Shown: positions 26,431 to 34,678 of the stretch, one piece after another
Numbering within the stretch: position 1 is the stretch's first letter
Layout of the letters: each line of letters opens with the position of its first letter
Source: Gemmata massiliana
Lineage (GTDB): Bacteria; Planctomycetota; Planctomycetia; Gemmatales; Gemmataceae
Length of the DNA stretch: 34,915 nt
Direction: 5' to 3'
NCBI GenBank assembly: GCA_000531095.1
Contig: HG799464.1
Location: 595,481-630,395 of the forward strand
Notes under the pieces: generated by a model
Seen by the model: the letters and a program-made list of their open reading frames with translations, nothing else
Told to the model about the DNA's origin: nothing
Databases searched by the model: none
Translations under genes and position numbers: made by a program

Positions 26431-28001
26431 GGCGCCGCTCCTTTTTCGCCCTCGTGAACCGCGGCCTCGGCCGCCGCGATCGATTCGGCCTGTGCCCGGG
26501 TTTCGATACCGTGCGGCGGACCGGGGAACGTGTATCGGGCCACCGCGAACCACATTACGGCCAGTGCCACGACCATTGCGCCCACCACATACGCGGCTTT
26601 CTGGCTCGGTGGCTGAACCCCAATCACGAGCAGCAGCCCGCACCCGAGAACGCTCACCACCGCGAGCGGGCGGAACCACCGGCCGAGGGTCCACGGCCCC
26701 ATCGCTGTCCACCACCGCCCGTATGCGATTACTCCGATCGCGGTGGGTAGCACATACGAGATGTACAGCAGCACCGCCGCGGACGCAGCAATGGTCGCAT
26801 AGGCTTCGGCGAACAGCGTGAACAGCACGGCCAGTACCGCCACGAGCCAGATCGAAACGGGCGGCGTGCGGAACCGCGGAGACACGAACCGCACCCACTT
26901 CGAGCACGGCAGCCCACCGTCACGTGCGAACGCGAACGCCATGCGCGACGTCGACGTGACCGTCGCGAGTCCACACAGGTATTGTGCGAGCACGATGCCA
27001 CCGCACAGCAGGAGGTACAACCCGCGCGGGAGCACGTCGCCCATTGTGAACACGAACGCCTGCTCCCCCTTCTCTGCCACCGCGGTCGGGTCGCGCATCG
27101 CGAGCACCGCCGCGCACAGCATGAACCAGCCGAAGAGCGCGGACACCCACACGGACCGGACGATCCCGCGCGGAACGTTGCGCGCCGCGTTTTCCGTTTC
27201 CTCGGAAACGTGTGCAGACGCATCGAACCCGGTGATGGTGTACGCGGGGAGCAAGAAACCAAGTGCGAATAACCACACGAGCGATTGCTGCTCCGGCCAC
27301 ACCGGATCGACCGTTTCTGCCTCCGCGCCGGGTTCGGGCACTGGTGCGTGTGGGAATCCGCTGTAGTTCGTGAACGTCCAGAGGCGCTCGAAGTCGTGAC
27401 TCGGCGCGGCCGTGACCAGCGCGATCGTGACCACGACCGAAACGAACAAAATCCAGTACCCGCTGAAGTCCGTGAGGACGCGCGTTACGCGAATGCCGAG
27501 GTGGTTGATGATCGCGTGCGACACGGTAATCAGCGCGACCACCGCTCCCTGCATCAGTGGTGTGGGCTTCACATCCGGTAGAAACGCACCCATCGCGAAC
27601 CGGAACGTACCCACGTTGATCGCCGCCAGAACCGCGACCAGCCCCGCGAGATTGAACCACGCGGTCGCCCACCCCCACCCGCGCCCGCCGAGGATCGCGG
27701 CCCAGTGGTACAACCCGCCGGCCGTCGGAAACGCGGACGCGATCTGCCCCATCGTCGCGGCGACACACAGCGCGAACAGTCCGACCAGCGGCCACGCGAT
27801 CCCGATGGACGCCCCACCGACGGAACAGAACCCTACGTGAAATGAGGTAATCCCCCCGGCCAAAATGCAAATAATCGAGAGCGAAATGGCGAAGTTCGAG
27901 AACCCGCCGAGCACGCGGGCGAGTTCCTGCGCGTACCCGAGTTTGTGAAGGGTGCGAACGTCGTCGGATTCTTCCGGCGCGGGCAGGGCTGGTGTTGACA
28001 T
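26427..28001 (-). CDS. APC superfamily amino acid/amine permease, likely ethanolamine-related
   Basis: A 524-residue transporter with about 12 membrane helices. The N-terminus (LGYAQELARVLGGFSNFAIS, then LSIICILAGGITSF) is typical of the amino acid/choline/GABA transporter (ACT) branch of the APC superfamily. ASAFPTAGGLYHWAAILGG and YTITGFDASAHVSEETENAA match the helix 3 and helix 6 signatures of that branch. Substrate cannot be read directly, but coupling to eutC by a GTGA overlap makes ethanolamine or a related amine the best guess. The C-terminal 30 residues are hydrophilic and Ala/Glu-rich. The gene lies 24 nt downstream of the Cys-rich protein gene. Confidence 0.87.
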   Translation of the reverse strand: MSTPALPAPEESDDVRTLHKLGYAQELARVLGGFSNFAISLSIICILAGGITSFHVGFCSVGGASIGIAWPLVGLFALCVAATMGQIASAFPTAGGLYHWAAILGGRGWGWATAWFNLAGLVAVLAAINVGTFRFAMGAFLPDVKPTPLMQGAVVALITVSHAIINHLGIRVTRVLTDFSGYWILFVSVVVTIALVTAAPSHDFERLWTFTNYSGFPHAPVPEPGAEAETVDPVWPEQQSLVWLFALGFLLPAYTITGFDASAHVSEETENAARNVPRGIVRSVWVSALFGWFMLCAAVLAMRDPTAVAEKGEQAFVFTMGDVLPRGLYLLLCGGIVLAQYLCGLATVTSTSRMAFAFARDGGLPCSKWVRFVSPRFRTPPVSIWLVAVLAVLFTLFAEAYATIAASAAVLLYISYVLPTAIGVIAYGRWWTAMGPWTLGRWFRPLAVVSVLGCGLLLVIGVQPPSQKAAYVVGAMVVALAVMWFAVARYTFPGPPHGIETRAQAESIAAAEAAVHEGEKGAAP

Positions 28002-28025
28002 GCAAACGTTATACGGAAGGACGAG

Positions 28026-28502
28026 TTATTTCCCCTCCTCGGTTTCATGGTGTCGTGCTGCTTCCAACACGATTCCTTCCACGATGCTTTGGGCGCTCGC
28101 TTCAACCGTGTGTCCTGACGGTGATTGGTACAGGCAGGGTTCACCAACAGTCGCGCCAGGAAATCGATCGCACCCCGCCATAAACACGACCGCGAACAGC
28201 GCCGCGGCCCACGCCGAGCGCCGGTCGAGCCACTTCCAAACGCGCTCGCGTTTCGTCGCGCAGTCGGCCGTCATCACGCGCCCGTCGGGGCGCCGGTAGA
28301 TACGCAGGCACGGGAGCTTGTTCTCGCTGGTTACCAGTTGCACGGCTTCGGCGCGCGTGAGTTCGCTCACGTCGTGGACGTTCTGGCTGCACTTGTCACA
28401 GAACCGGGTGCGGTGGTCGCCGCGCATCGCGTCCCACGGCACGGGACACGCGACGGGAATCGTGATCGAATCCAGCGCATCGATCGTGGGCAAAGGAACC
28501 AT
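28026..28502 (-). CDS. Cys-rich protein with single membrane segment
   Basis: A 158-residue protein of a type I have seen in planctomycetes, without known function. The N-terminal part carries Cys residues at 19, 35, 38, 65 and 81, within ACPVPWDAMRGDH and RFCDKCSQNVHDVSELTR; the C-x2-C plus neighbours could bind zinc. A hydrophobic stretch at about 97-110 (AWAAALFAVVFMAGC) is a membrane helix, or an internal lipobox-like site. It is 24 nt upstream of the permease gene, on the same strand, so co-expression with the permease and eutC is possible. Confidence 0.7.
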   Translation of the reverse strand: MVPLPTIDALDSITIPVACPVPWDAMRGDHRTRFCDKCSQNVHDVSELTRAEAVQLVTSENKLPCLRIYRRPDGRVMTADCATKRERVWKWLDRRSAWAAALFAVVFMAGCDRFPGATVGEPCLYQSPSGHTVEASAQSIVEGIVLEAARHHETEEGK

Positions 28503-28560
28503 CGCACCGACCTCGGAGAAATGACGGTACCAGCGATGATACCCGCGGCACCCGCGCCGC

Positions 28561-29121
28561 TCACTTCTTTTCTTCGGCCGAAGTGTGATCGTGAACGACC
28601 TTCCAGCCGTCCGGGGTCTTGCGCAGAATCAGCGTGAAGCGCCCGCGTGCGGTCTTCTTCGCGTCGTCCTTTTCTTTCTCGAACGTCAGCTCGAACTTCC
28701 CGCGCATCATCGCGGCGTTCGGGCTAAACGTTTCCACATGAAGCTCACTGAAGGCGAGTTTGCCCATTTCCTTGCCGTCGGCCTTGTAGCGCTTTTCAAA
28801 GCGCTCCTTCGTTTTCTTCCACCCGTTGGTAATGTCGCCACCGGAGATGAACGTCAGTTGGTCGTCGTTCCAGTAGCCGCCCATGAACCCGTCGAGATCG
28901 CCCTTGTTCCACGCGGTTGCCTGTGCTTCGAGCACCGCACGGATTTCCTTCTCGTCGCCCGCAGCGGTGCTGGCCCCGGTCGCCCGCGCCACCGCGGTTA
29001 TGAGCACGGTTCCGCCGCCGACGAGCAGCACGAACAACACGATGTTGACCAGGCAGGCGATGCGAAGGAACTTCGCCCGGAACGCGAGTTCGGCGGCCAG
29101 TGCGGGCGGGGTCATAGACAT
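28561..29121 (-). CDS. Membrane-anchored SnoaL/DUF4440-like protein
   Basis: A 186-residue protein with an N-terminal membrane helix (about 19-45, IACLVNIVLFVLLVGGGTVL). It is followed by a cone-shaped NTF2/SnoaL-like domain: EIRAVLEAQATAWNKGDLDG, MGGYWNDDQLTFISGG, GRFTLILRKTPDGWKVVHDH. DUF4440 proteins of this type bind small hydrophobic ligands or act as enzymes such as isomerases; the role here is unknown. The helix suggests the domain faces the periplasm. It is divergent from the dipeptidase gene. Confidence 0.8.
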   Translation of the reverse strand: MSMTPPALAAELAFRAKFLRIACLVNIVLFVLLVGGGTVLITAVARATGASTAAGDEKEIRAVLEAQATAWNKGDLDGFMGGYWNDDQLTFISGGDITNGWKKTKERFEKRYKADGKEMGKLAFSELHVETFSPNAAMMRGKFELTFEKEKDDAKKTARGRFTLILRKTPDGWKVVHDHTSAEEKK

Positions 29122-29257
29122 ATGCGACCTCGTGGGGCTGTGCGCGTGTGATTAGTTCGCCGAACGAGTACCAGGTCCGGTTAGCATATCGCGCGCGGGT
29201 TTACCCTGGCCCACCCGACCGGTAGAGTGATGGCACCTAAATACGGGGGCTACCCTC

Positions 29258-30658
29258 ATGCAAGCCGCACTCGACTGGCTGAACAAGAATCACGAAGAGA
29301 TCGTTCAGGGACTCGCCGAATTGGTCGCGATCCAGAGCATCAGCACCGACGGCGAACACAACCCCGAAATCGACCGCACCGCGAAACTCACCTGCGACCA
29401 GATGCGGCAGGCCGGGCTGCACAACGTCGACGTCCTCAAAGTCGGCCAGTCACTGCCCTACGCTTACGGCGAGTGGCTCGAAGCCCCAGGTAAGCCGACG
29501 GTGTTCCTCTACGCGCACCACGACGTTCAACCGGTGAACTTCGTGGACCAGTGGCTCAGCGACCCGTGGAAGCTCACCCGGCGCGACGGCCGGCTCTACG
29601 CCCGCGGCTCTGCCGACGACAAGGGCGCGATCTCGGCTCAACTCGCAGCGATCGCCGCGTACCGCAAAACCGGCAACACGCTCCCCGTGAACATCAAGAT
29701 GCTCGTGGAGGGCGAAGAAGAGGTCGGCTCGAAGAACCTGCTCAAGTTCTTTGAAACGCACCGCGACCGGCTCAAATCCGATGTGATCGTCGTGTGCGAC
29801 ACGGAGAACATCGAGGTCGGGATTCCCAGCATCACCTACTCGCTGCGCGGAATCGTCGCGGTCCGGGTCGATGTGACCACGGCGAAGATCCCCGTTCACA
29901 GTGGGATGGGCGGCGGAACCCTGCCCGACGCGGCCATCGCGCTGAACGCGATCCTCGGGCGCCTCTACTGGGACAACGGACCGCTCCCGATCCCGGGGTA
30001 CTACGACGAGGTACGCCCGCTCACCGACAAAGAACGCGCCGGGTTCAACAAGCTGCCCGCCGACGCCGAGAAGGTCCGGCAGTCCATCGGCATGGTGCCC
30101 GGAGCGCGGTTTTCCACCGAGAAGGGCTTCAGCGATTACGCCCAAACGTGGCGCCGACCGGCCATCACGGTGATCGCGCAGGAAGCAAGTTCGATCAAGG
30201 GCGCCTCGAATCAGGTGCTGCCGAAAGCCTCGGCGATCGTGAGTTGCCGGATCGTGCCGGACCAGACGCCGGAAAACGTTCTCAAGGCGCTGACGGCGTT
30301 CCTCACCGCGAACCCGCCGTGGGGCTGCGAGGTGACCGTCACGCCGGCCGGTCCGCCGGTCAAGTGGTGGATGACCGACCCGAACGGCCCCGCGTTCGAG
30401 TCCGCACTGTCCGCGATGCGCACTGGGTTCGACCGCGACCCGGTCGCGATCGGCGGCGGCGGGAGCATCGGGTTCGTCGGTCCGCTCTCGGAACTGTTCG
30501 GCGGCGCCCCCGCACTGCTCATGGGTATCGAAGATCCGGCGAGCAACGCCCACGCCCCCAACGAGAGCCTGCACGAAGGGGACTTCAAGAAGCTCATGGC
30601 CTCGCTCGTCGGGCTGTTCGCCAACCTGGGCAAACTTACGCCCACGACCGTGAAGTGA
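29258..30658 (+). CDS. M20-family metallo-dipeptidase
   Basis: A 466-residue cytoplasmic zinc peptidase of the M20A/carnosinase-like branch, which splits dipeptides or other short N-terminal peptides. The metal site is intact: AHHDVQP (H87, D89), RGSADDKG (D120), EGEEEVGS (E153/E154), and VCDTEN for the next ligand, with a late His in NAHAPNES. A dimerisation/lid domain (about 190-350, VDVTTAKIPVHSGMGGG) is present. Length is normal. It has no signal peptide and no close co-directional neighbour. The ATG at 29258 is the only start that gives the standard N-terminus. Confidence 0.92.
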   Translation: MQAALDWLNKNHEEIVQGLAELVAIQSISTDGEHNPEIDRTAKLTCDQMRQAGLHNVDVLKVGQSLPYAYGEWLEAPGKPTVFLYAHHDVQPVNFVDQWLSDPWKLTRRDGRLYARGSADDKGAISAQLAAIAAYRKTGNTLPVNIKMLVEGEEEVGSKNLLKFFETHRDRLKSDVIVVCDTENIEVGIPSITYSLRGIVAVRVDVTTAKIPVHSGMGGGTLPDAAIALNAILGRLYWDNGPLPIPGYYDEVRPLTDKERAGFNKLPADAEKVRQSIGMVPGARFSTEKGFSDYAQTWRRPAITVIAQEASSIKGASNQVLPKASAIVSCRIVPDQTPENVLKALTAFLTANPPWGCEVTVTPAGPPVKWWMTDPNGPAFESALSAMRTGFDRDPVAIGGGGSIGFVGPLSELFGGAPALLMGIEDPASNAHAPNESLHEGDFKKLMASLVGLFANLGKLTPTTVK

Positions 30659-31110
30659 CCAGGAAAACAAAATCCGCCGCGGTTGAACGCAGAGCCGGAT
30701 AGAAGTCAGAAATCAGAATGAAGAGCCGCGGATAACGCGGATTACGCGGATCAGACAAAAGAACGGTTTTAAGCCCCGTGAGGGGCGGAAGCGAGCAGCC
30801 GGGGCTGGAGCGTACGTCTGATCCGCGTAATCCGCGTTATCCGCGGCTCTTTTTCTTTCTGTTCTGCTCTCTCTTCCTTTTGTGCCCTTTGTGCTTTTTT
30901 GTGGCCATTCTGTCTTCTACTGCGGCCCGACATCTCACCGGGCTTTCCCCCTCGGCACGACCCCACTTCTCGCCGCGAGCGCAGTTCCGGTTGTTCGCAC
31001 CCTGCGGCGGTCTAACCACTTTTTGTTTGGCCCAGTGACTTGGCAAGTTCGCTCTTGCCGGTCACGATGAATACGAACAGGTTCCGCGCGCCCGAAGTTG
31101 GACGCCATCC
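30659..31110. other. Palindrome-rich intergenic region
   Basis: This 450-nt gap holds a 131-nt inverted repeat at 30721-30851, then a pyrimidine-rich stretch at 30850-30908 whose complement reads as a run of Lys/His codons, a pattern I recall as a common planctomycete intergenic repeat rather than a gene. The rest (30909-31110) shows no recognisable structure and holds the promoter of the next gene. Confidence 0.5.
30721..30851. repeat. Large inverted repeat with 36-bp perfect arms
   Basis: Arms 30721-30756 and 30816-30851 are exactly complementary. Within each arm the hexamer GCGGAT recurs three times at 9-nt spacing. The 59-nt loop carries its own hairpin, GCCCC-GTGA-GGGGC (30773-30786) with a GNRA-type loop, or alternatively AGCCCCG (30772-30778) with CGGGGCT (30800-30806). 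A T-tract follows on the plus strand, so it can terminate transcription from the dipeptidase gene. Confidence 0.75.
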
Positions 31111-33780
31111 ATGACGCACGCACTCACTCGCTACGGTCTGGTCACGGCCGCGTTCCTCTGCGCCACGGCACTCGCGCCGGCGCAGGTGAAGGAGCCCCCG
31201 CGGACAGAAAAGGTGAAACTCGACATCCGGTACCGCATCCGCGCCGACCGCGACGAGCGCGTGCGCCAGTACCTCGACCTGCAAAAGTTCCTCACGAACC
31301 TCGGGTTCGAGGACACGCGCAAGAACGAACCCGACTACGACCTCGAGATCCTCGATTCCAGCGCGGAGCGCTTCACGGGCACGATCCCCAGCGCAAAGGT
31401 TCTGGACGTCCTGAACAACCCGCGCGTCCTGAACATCCTCTTCGCGCCGGACGGGTTCACGCTCCCCGCCGAAGCCGACAAACCCATCGCGCTCAAGCTC
31501 GGGCTACGCAACGATTACGTACCCCTGACCCAACAGAAGCTGCACCGCCAGGTGGTCGCTCAGCTCGCGAGTATGGGGTTCGCGGAGGCGCTCGGCTACG
31601 ACACGCAGGGGTACTCACTCGTCCGGGGGACGATCCAAGCCAAGAGCGTGCCGCTCCTCGTGCGCGACCTCCGGACCGAGCCGAGCGGGTGGTTCCTGCC
31701 GCTCGTTCGCCCGGAACAGCTCCCCTCTCCTCTGCGCGACCGGAACCCGGTCCGCTGGGCCGAGGTGCTGCCGATCGCGGACGTCACAGTGCCCTTTACC
31801 CCGGCCCCCGTTGTGTCCGCCCAACTCCGGTACTCTGCCGATCTGCGAGCGGTACTGAGCAACGCCACGGCCAAGAACGCCCCGCTCCGCGTGGAAGTGA
31901 TCTTCGAGAACCGCATCACCGACCCCGACGCGGTCAGAACGCTGTTCCTGGGGCGGTTCCCAGGGGCTTCGGTCGACGGCATCATCGGGAACATCGTTCA
32001 CGTGCGGTTGCCGCGTGCGTCTTACGTCGAAGGCATCTCCCAGGAGCCGGGGGTTCTGGGTGTACGCCTTCCCCGCCAGGGTGCGGAAACGATCGTGAAC
32101 GCCGCGACCGGAAAGAGTACGACACCGGCCGAAGCGATCAAGGCCGCGCGCCTCGACGAACTGCACAAGCGCGGGTACACCGGGGCGGGCGTGAAAGTCG
32201 TGCTCATCGGGTCCGATTTCACCGGCGCGGACAAGCTGATCGGCACCGAACTGCCGAAGCGAACGAAAATCATCGACTTCACGACCGAACTGACACCGGA
32301 ACTACTCCCCTTCCCCGCAGATCCCCTGCGAGCCGGTACCGGTACCACTGCGGCCAAGGCACTCGCGGCCGTCGCACCCGACGCGGACCTGATCCTCGTG
32401 CGGATCGATCCGGGGTGCTTCTTCCACCTGAACGCGGTCATCCGCCTGACACGCGGCGAGATCCAGTACACGGACGCGCTGCTCGTGCGCCTGAACGAAC
32501 TCGCGAACCGGACGAAGACGTTCGACACCGATCGCGCGCAGGCCGTGGCCGCGTACAAGGCCGCGTTCTCGGACCTCACGGACAACGAGGTCGCGGTGGC
32601 CGCTCGCAAGAAGGCTAAAGCGGATCTCGATGGGTTCATTCAGAAAGAAAAAGAACTGGTAGAACTGACGGACCGGTTCAACAACTACCAGAAAGACATC
32701 ACGAAGGGACTCGAAGGGGCACAAGTCATCGTGAACACGCTGGTGTGGGAGTCGGGGTACCCGCTCGACGCGATCAGCGATTTCGCGGGGATCGTGGACC
32801 GGCTCGCGACCGACCTGCCGCCGCGCATCGTGAAGCCGCTCACACCACACAAGCCGCCGCTGGTGTGGGTCCAGTCCGCGAGCGCCGCGGGCGCGTCCGT
32901 TTGGGGCGGGCCGTTCCTCGACGCCAACCGGGACGGGCTGATGGAATTCGTTCCGCCGAAGACGAAGTTGCCCGCGGACAACTGGTCGCCCGCGCTGAAC
33001 TTCCTGGGAATTCGTGCGGCAAACGGCTCGGTGGCACCCGAACTCGCTGCCGGCGCGAAGCTCCGCTTCACCGTACAGTGGCGCGAACCGGCCGATCCGA
33101 ACTTCCCGGAAGCAGACATCCCGGTCCGCCCACTCACGATCCGCGTGCTGCGGCAAATCGATCCCAACGGCGAGAAGCGCTCCAGCGACGAGATGGCCGA
33201 AGACGCCCGGTCGGTCAGTGTGCCGAACGTCATTTACCGCACCTCGACGTTCCTGGTATTCGAGCAGATGCTGGAATTCACCGTGCCCGCGGCCGGGCGC
33301 TTCGCCCTCGCACTGGACTCGGCAGCAGCGGCCGAACCGCTCCTCCCGGCCCTTCAGCGCGAGGTCGAGATTTACCCGCGCATCGTCATCGAAACGCTGG
33401 GCACCTCCGCCAGCGACCCGAAAGTCGTGTTCCGCTCGTATACTGCACCGACCGCGGGTGTCGGCACCCCGGGCGACGCGCTCGGCGCGATCACCGTCGG
33501 TACCGATGCCCCTGGTGTGCTCGTAGGGGGAGGAACGGGGCTGACACTTCGCGGTAAGCCCGATGTGCTCGGTCCAAACGCGCTGGCGCTCGGCGCACAA
33601 ACCGCGAGCGGTCCCGGTGTCGCGACCGCGTTCGCGGGCGGGGCCTCGGTGCTTCTGCTTCAAGCTCGTGTCGCGGGTCCGAATGTGCTTGCCGCGACCG
33701 GCATTGAACCCGGTAAGAAGCTCGAACTCCCGGAACGGTGGCTGAAGATCGTGCCATCGATTGCCAAGCGCCGGGAGTAA
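31111..33780 (+). CDS. Secreted subtilase-like protein lacking the catalytic triad
   Basis: An 889-residue exported protein (signal peptide about 1-25, MTHALTRYGLVTAAFLCATA). The middle and end follow the order of an S8 subtilisin fold but with every catalytic residue changed. GYTGAGVKVVLIGSDFTG has G367 where Asp belongs. TGTTAAKALAAVAPDADL has T410 where His of HGT belongs. SGPGVATAFAGGASVLL has G836 where Ser of GTS belongs. A helical insertion (about 450-540) separates the second block from VIVNTLVWESGYP. The C-terminus also holds KPDVLGPNALALG, the usual 'KPDV' element. It is best seen as a pseudoprotease used for binding. The N-terminal 340 residues are not recognised. It ends 17 nt before a hairpin. 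Confidence 0.75.
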   Translation: MTHALTRYGLVTAAFLCATALAPAQVKEPPRTEKVKLDIRYRIRADRDERVRQYLDLQKFLTNLGFEDTRKNEPDYDLEILDSSAERFTGTIPSAKVLDVLNNPRVLNILFAPDGFTLPAEADKPIALKLGLRNDYVPLTQQKLHRQVVAQLASMGFAEALGYDTQGYSLVRGTIQAKSVPLLVRDLRTEPSGWFLPLVRPEQLPSPLRDRNPVRWAEVLPIADVTVPFTPAPVVSAQLRYSADLRAVLSNATAKNAPLRVEVIFENRITDPDAVRTLFLGRFPGASVDGIIGNIVHVRLPRASYVEGISQEPGVLGVRLPRQGAETIVNAATGKSTTPAEAIKAARLDELHKRGYTGAGVKVVLIGSDFTGADKLIGTELPKRTKIIDFTTELTPELLPFPADPLRAGTGTTAAKALAAVAPDADLILVRIDPGCFFHLNAVIRLTRGEIQYTDALLVRLNELANRTKTFDTDRAQAVAAYKAAFSDLTDNEVAVAARKKAKADLDGFIQKEKELVELTDRFNNYQKDITKGLEGAQVIVNTLVWESGYPLDAISDFAGIVDRLATDLPPRIVKPLTPHKPPLVWVQSASAAGASVWGGPFLDANRDGLMEFVPPKTKLPADNWSPALNFLGIRAANGSVAPELAAGAKLRFTVQWREPADPNFPEADIPVRPLTIRVLRQIDPNGEKRSSDEMAEDARSVSVPNVIYRTSTFLVFEQMLEFTVPAAGRFALALDSAAAAEPLLPALQREVEIYPRIVIETLGTSASDPKVVFRSYTAPTAGVGTPGDALGAITVGTDAPGVLVGGGTGLTLRGKPDVLGPNALALGAQTASGPGVATAFAGGASVLLLQARVAGPNVLAATGIEPGKKLELPERWLKIVPSIAKRRE

Positions 33781-33796
33781 TTTGAAATCGCAGTTT

Positions 33797-33824
33797 GCGG
33801 TCGGCCAAATCTGCGGCCGACCGC
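33797..33824. terminator. 10-bp hairpin after the subtilase-like gene
   Basis: GCGGTCGGCC (33797-33806) is exactly complementary to 33815-33824 around an 8-nt loop. It sits 16 nt after the stop codon of the plus-strand gene and 60 nt beyond the convergent gene's stop, a good position for a bidirectional terminator. Confidence 0.6.
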
Positions 33825-33884
33825 GAACGTCTTGTTCTTCGTGACTGCCCGTCTCACGTCTGAGCAGCCACCAGTGACCCGCGA

Positions 33885-34550
33885 TTACTTGGGTGTTGGG
33901 AAGAAGACGGGGATGTCGACGGTCTTGTCCCCACGGGTGACGGTGACCAAGCAGTCCCCCTGGCGCACCACGGCCCGGCGCAGGAGCTTGCGGAACGACT
34001 CCGAATGCCCCGCCCTCACGTCGTCGAGCGCGCCGATCAGATCCCCTTTCGCGATCCCGCTCGTCCCGAACGGGGTGCCAGGTTTGGTCCCGGTCACCAC
34101 CAATCCCTCCTCGTCGTCGGCCACCAACAGGCCCGTGTCACGCACCTCGAAGAACCGGTACGGCGACGTCGCGTCTTTCACCCGCGACTCGATCGTGCAG
34201 TTCACCGGACGGTCATTGGGCGGCAAGTGCACCTCGCCCGACGCGCGGATCAGGCTGTTCCTCATGTTGTGGGTTGGCAACAGATCGACGTTGCCGTCGA
34301 CCAACAGCATCGATCCGCTAATGCGACCGGAGCCAGTGAAGTTACCGCGACACACAACGACACTCATTGAAGTGGTGACGCCCGGCGCCCGCTCGAACTC
34401 GGGAATCACGTTCCGTACGTCCCCGTCACAGGCAACGAAAGCAGTATCAAGGGTGCTCGCTTGGATCGATCCCGGGACCAGATACTGGCCCCGTCCGCGC
34501 GTTTCGACCCCAACCGGGCCGGACCCGCGACCGAGAGCAGGGCCGTTCCT
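33885..34550 (-). pseudogene. Bactofilin-like/PDZ-like protein with eroded 5' end
   Basis: The coding signal begins beyond any usable start. From the first sense codon (34550) the frame reads protein-like: GQYLVPGSIQASTLDTAFVA, CDGDVRN, then VIPEFERAPGVTTSMSVVVC, GNFTGSGRISGSMLLVDGNV. This beta-repeat style resembles polymer-forming bactofilin sequences. A C-terminal block (LVVTGTKPGTPFGTSGIAKG to DIPVFFPTPK) looks like a PDZ domain. The only ordinary start, GTG at 34409, would lose about 45 residues of good coding sequence; upstream the frame runs into TAA at 34551-34553. Together with IS sequences just beyond, this suggests a damaged or truncated gene. Product function unknown; the 174-residue form may still be made. 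Confidence 0.55.
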
Positions 34551-34650
34551 TTATTCACATTGCGGGATGCCGATAAGCGCCTGCGCCTGTTCGGGGTGTA
34601 TTTGAAGTTGTTCAATGGCCTCGGGACAACTCTTGGGCCGGACTCTATAG
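34551..34650 (-). pseudogene. Short 3' gene fragment cut by an IS-like end
   Basis: In the same frame as the PDZ-like gene but before its TAA, the minus strand reads VRPKSCPEAIEQLQIHPEQA and QALIGIPQCE, then stop. It looks coding and runs into the IS3-like end at 34651, where it breaks off. It could be the 3' end of another gene or the upstream part of the same gene carrying a nonsense codon. Confidence 0.4.
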
Positions 34651-34678
34651 TGGACCCCGAAAACTGGGCCTCCGGTTA
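34651..34678 (+). mobile_element. Possible IS3-family end remnant
   Basis: TGGACCCCGAAAACTGGGCC at 34651-34670 resembles the terminal inverted repeats of IS3-family elements (starts TG; from memory). Only about 28 nt are present before the next element starts, so either it is a solo remnant or the IS5-like element inserted into it. Confidence 0.35.

Noticed and set aside
30837..31046. Lys/His-rich small open frames (such as KKHKGHKRKRE) after the large palindrome
   Set aside because: Arises from a pyrimidine-rich intergenic repeat of a kind I recall from other planctomycetes; no ribosome binding site or domain.
31098..32618. 506-codon frame overlapping the subtilase-like gene
   Set aside because: Arg/Pro/Gly-rich shadow in another frame; the accepted frame has a signal peptide and fold motifs.
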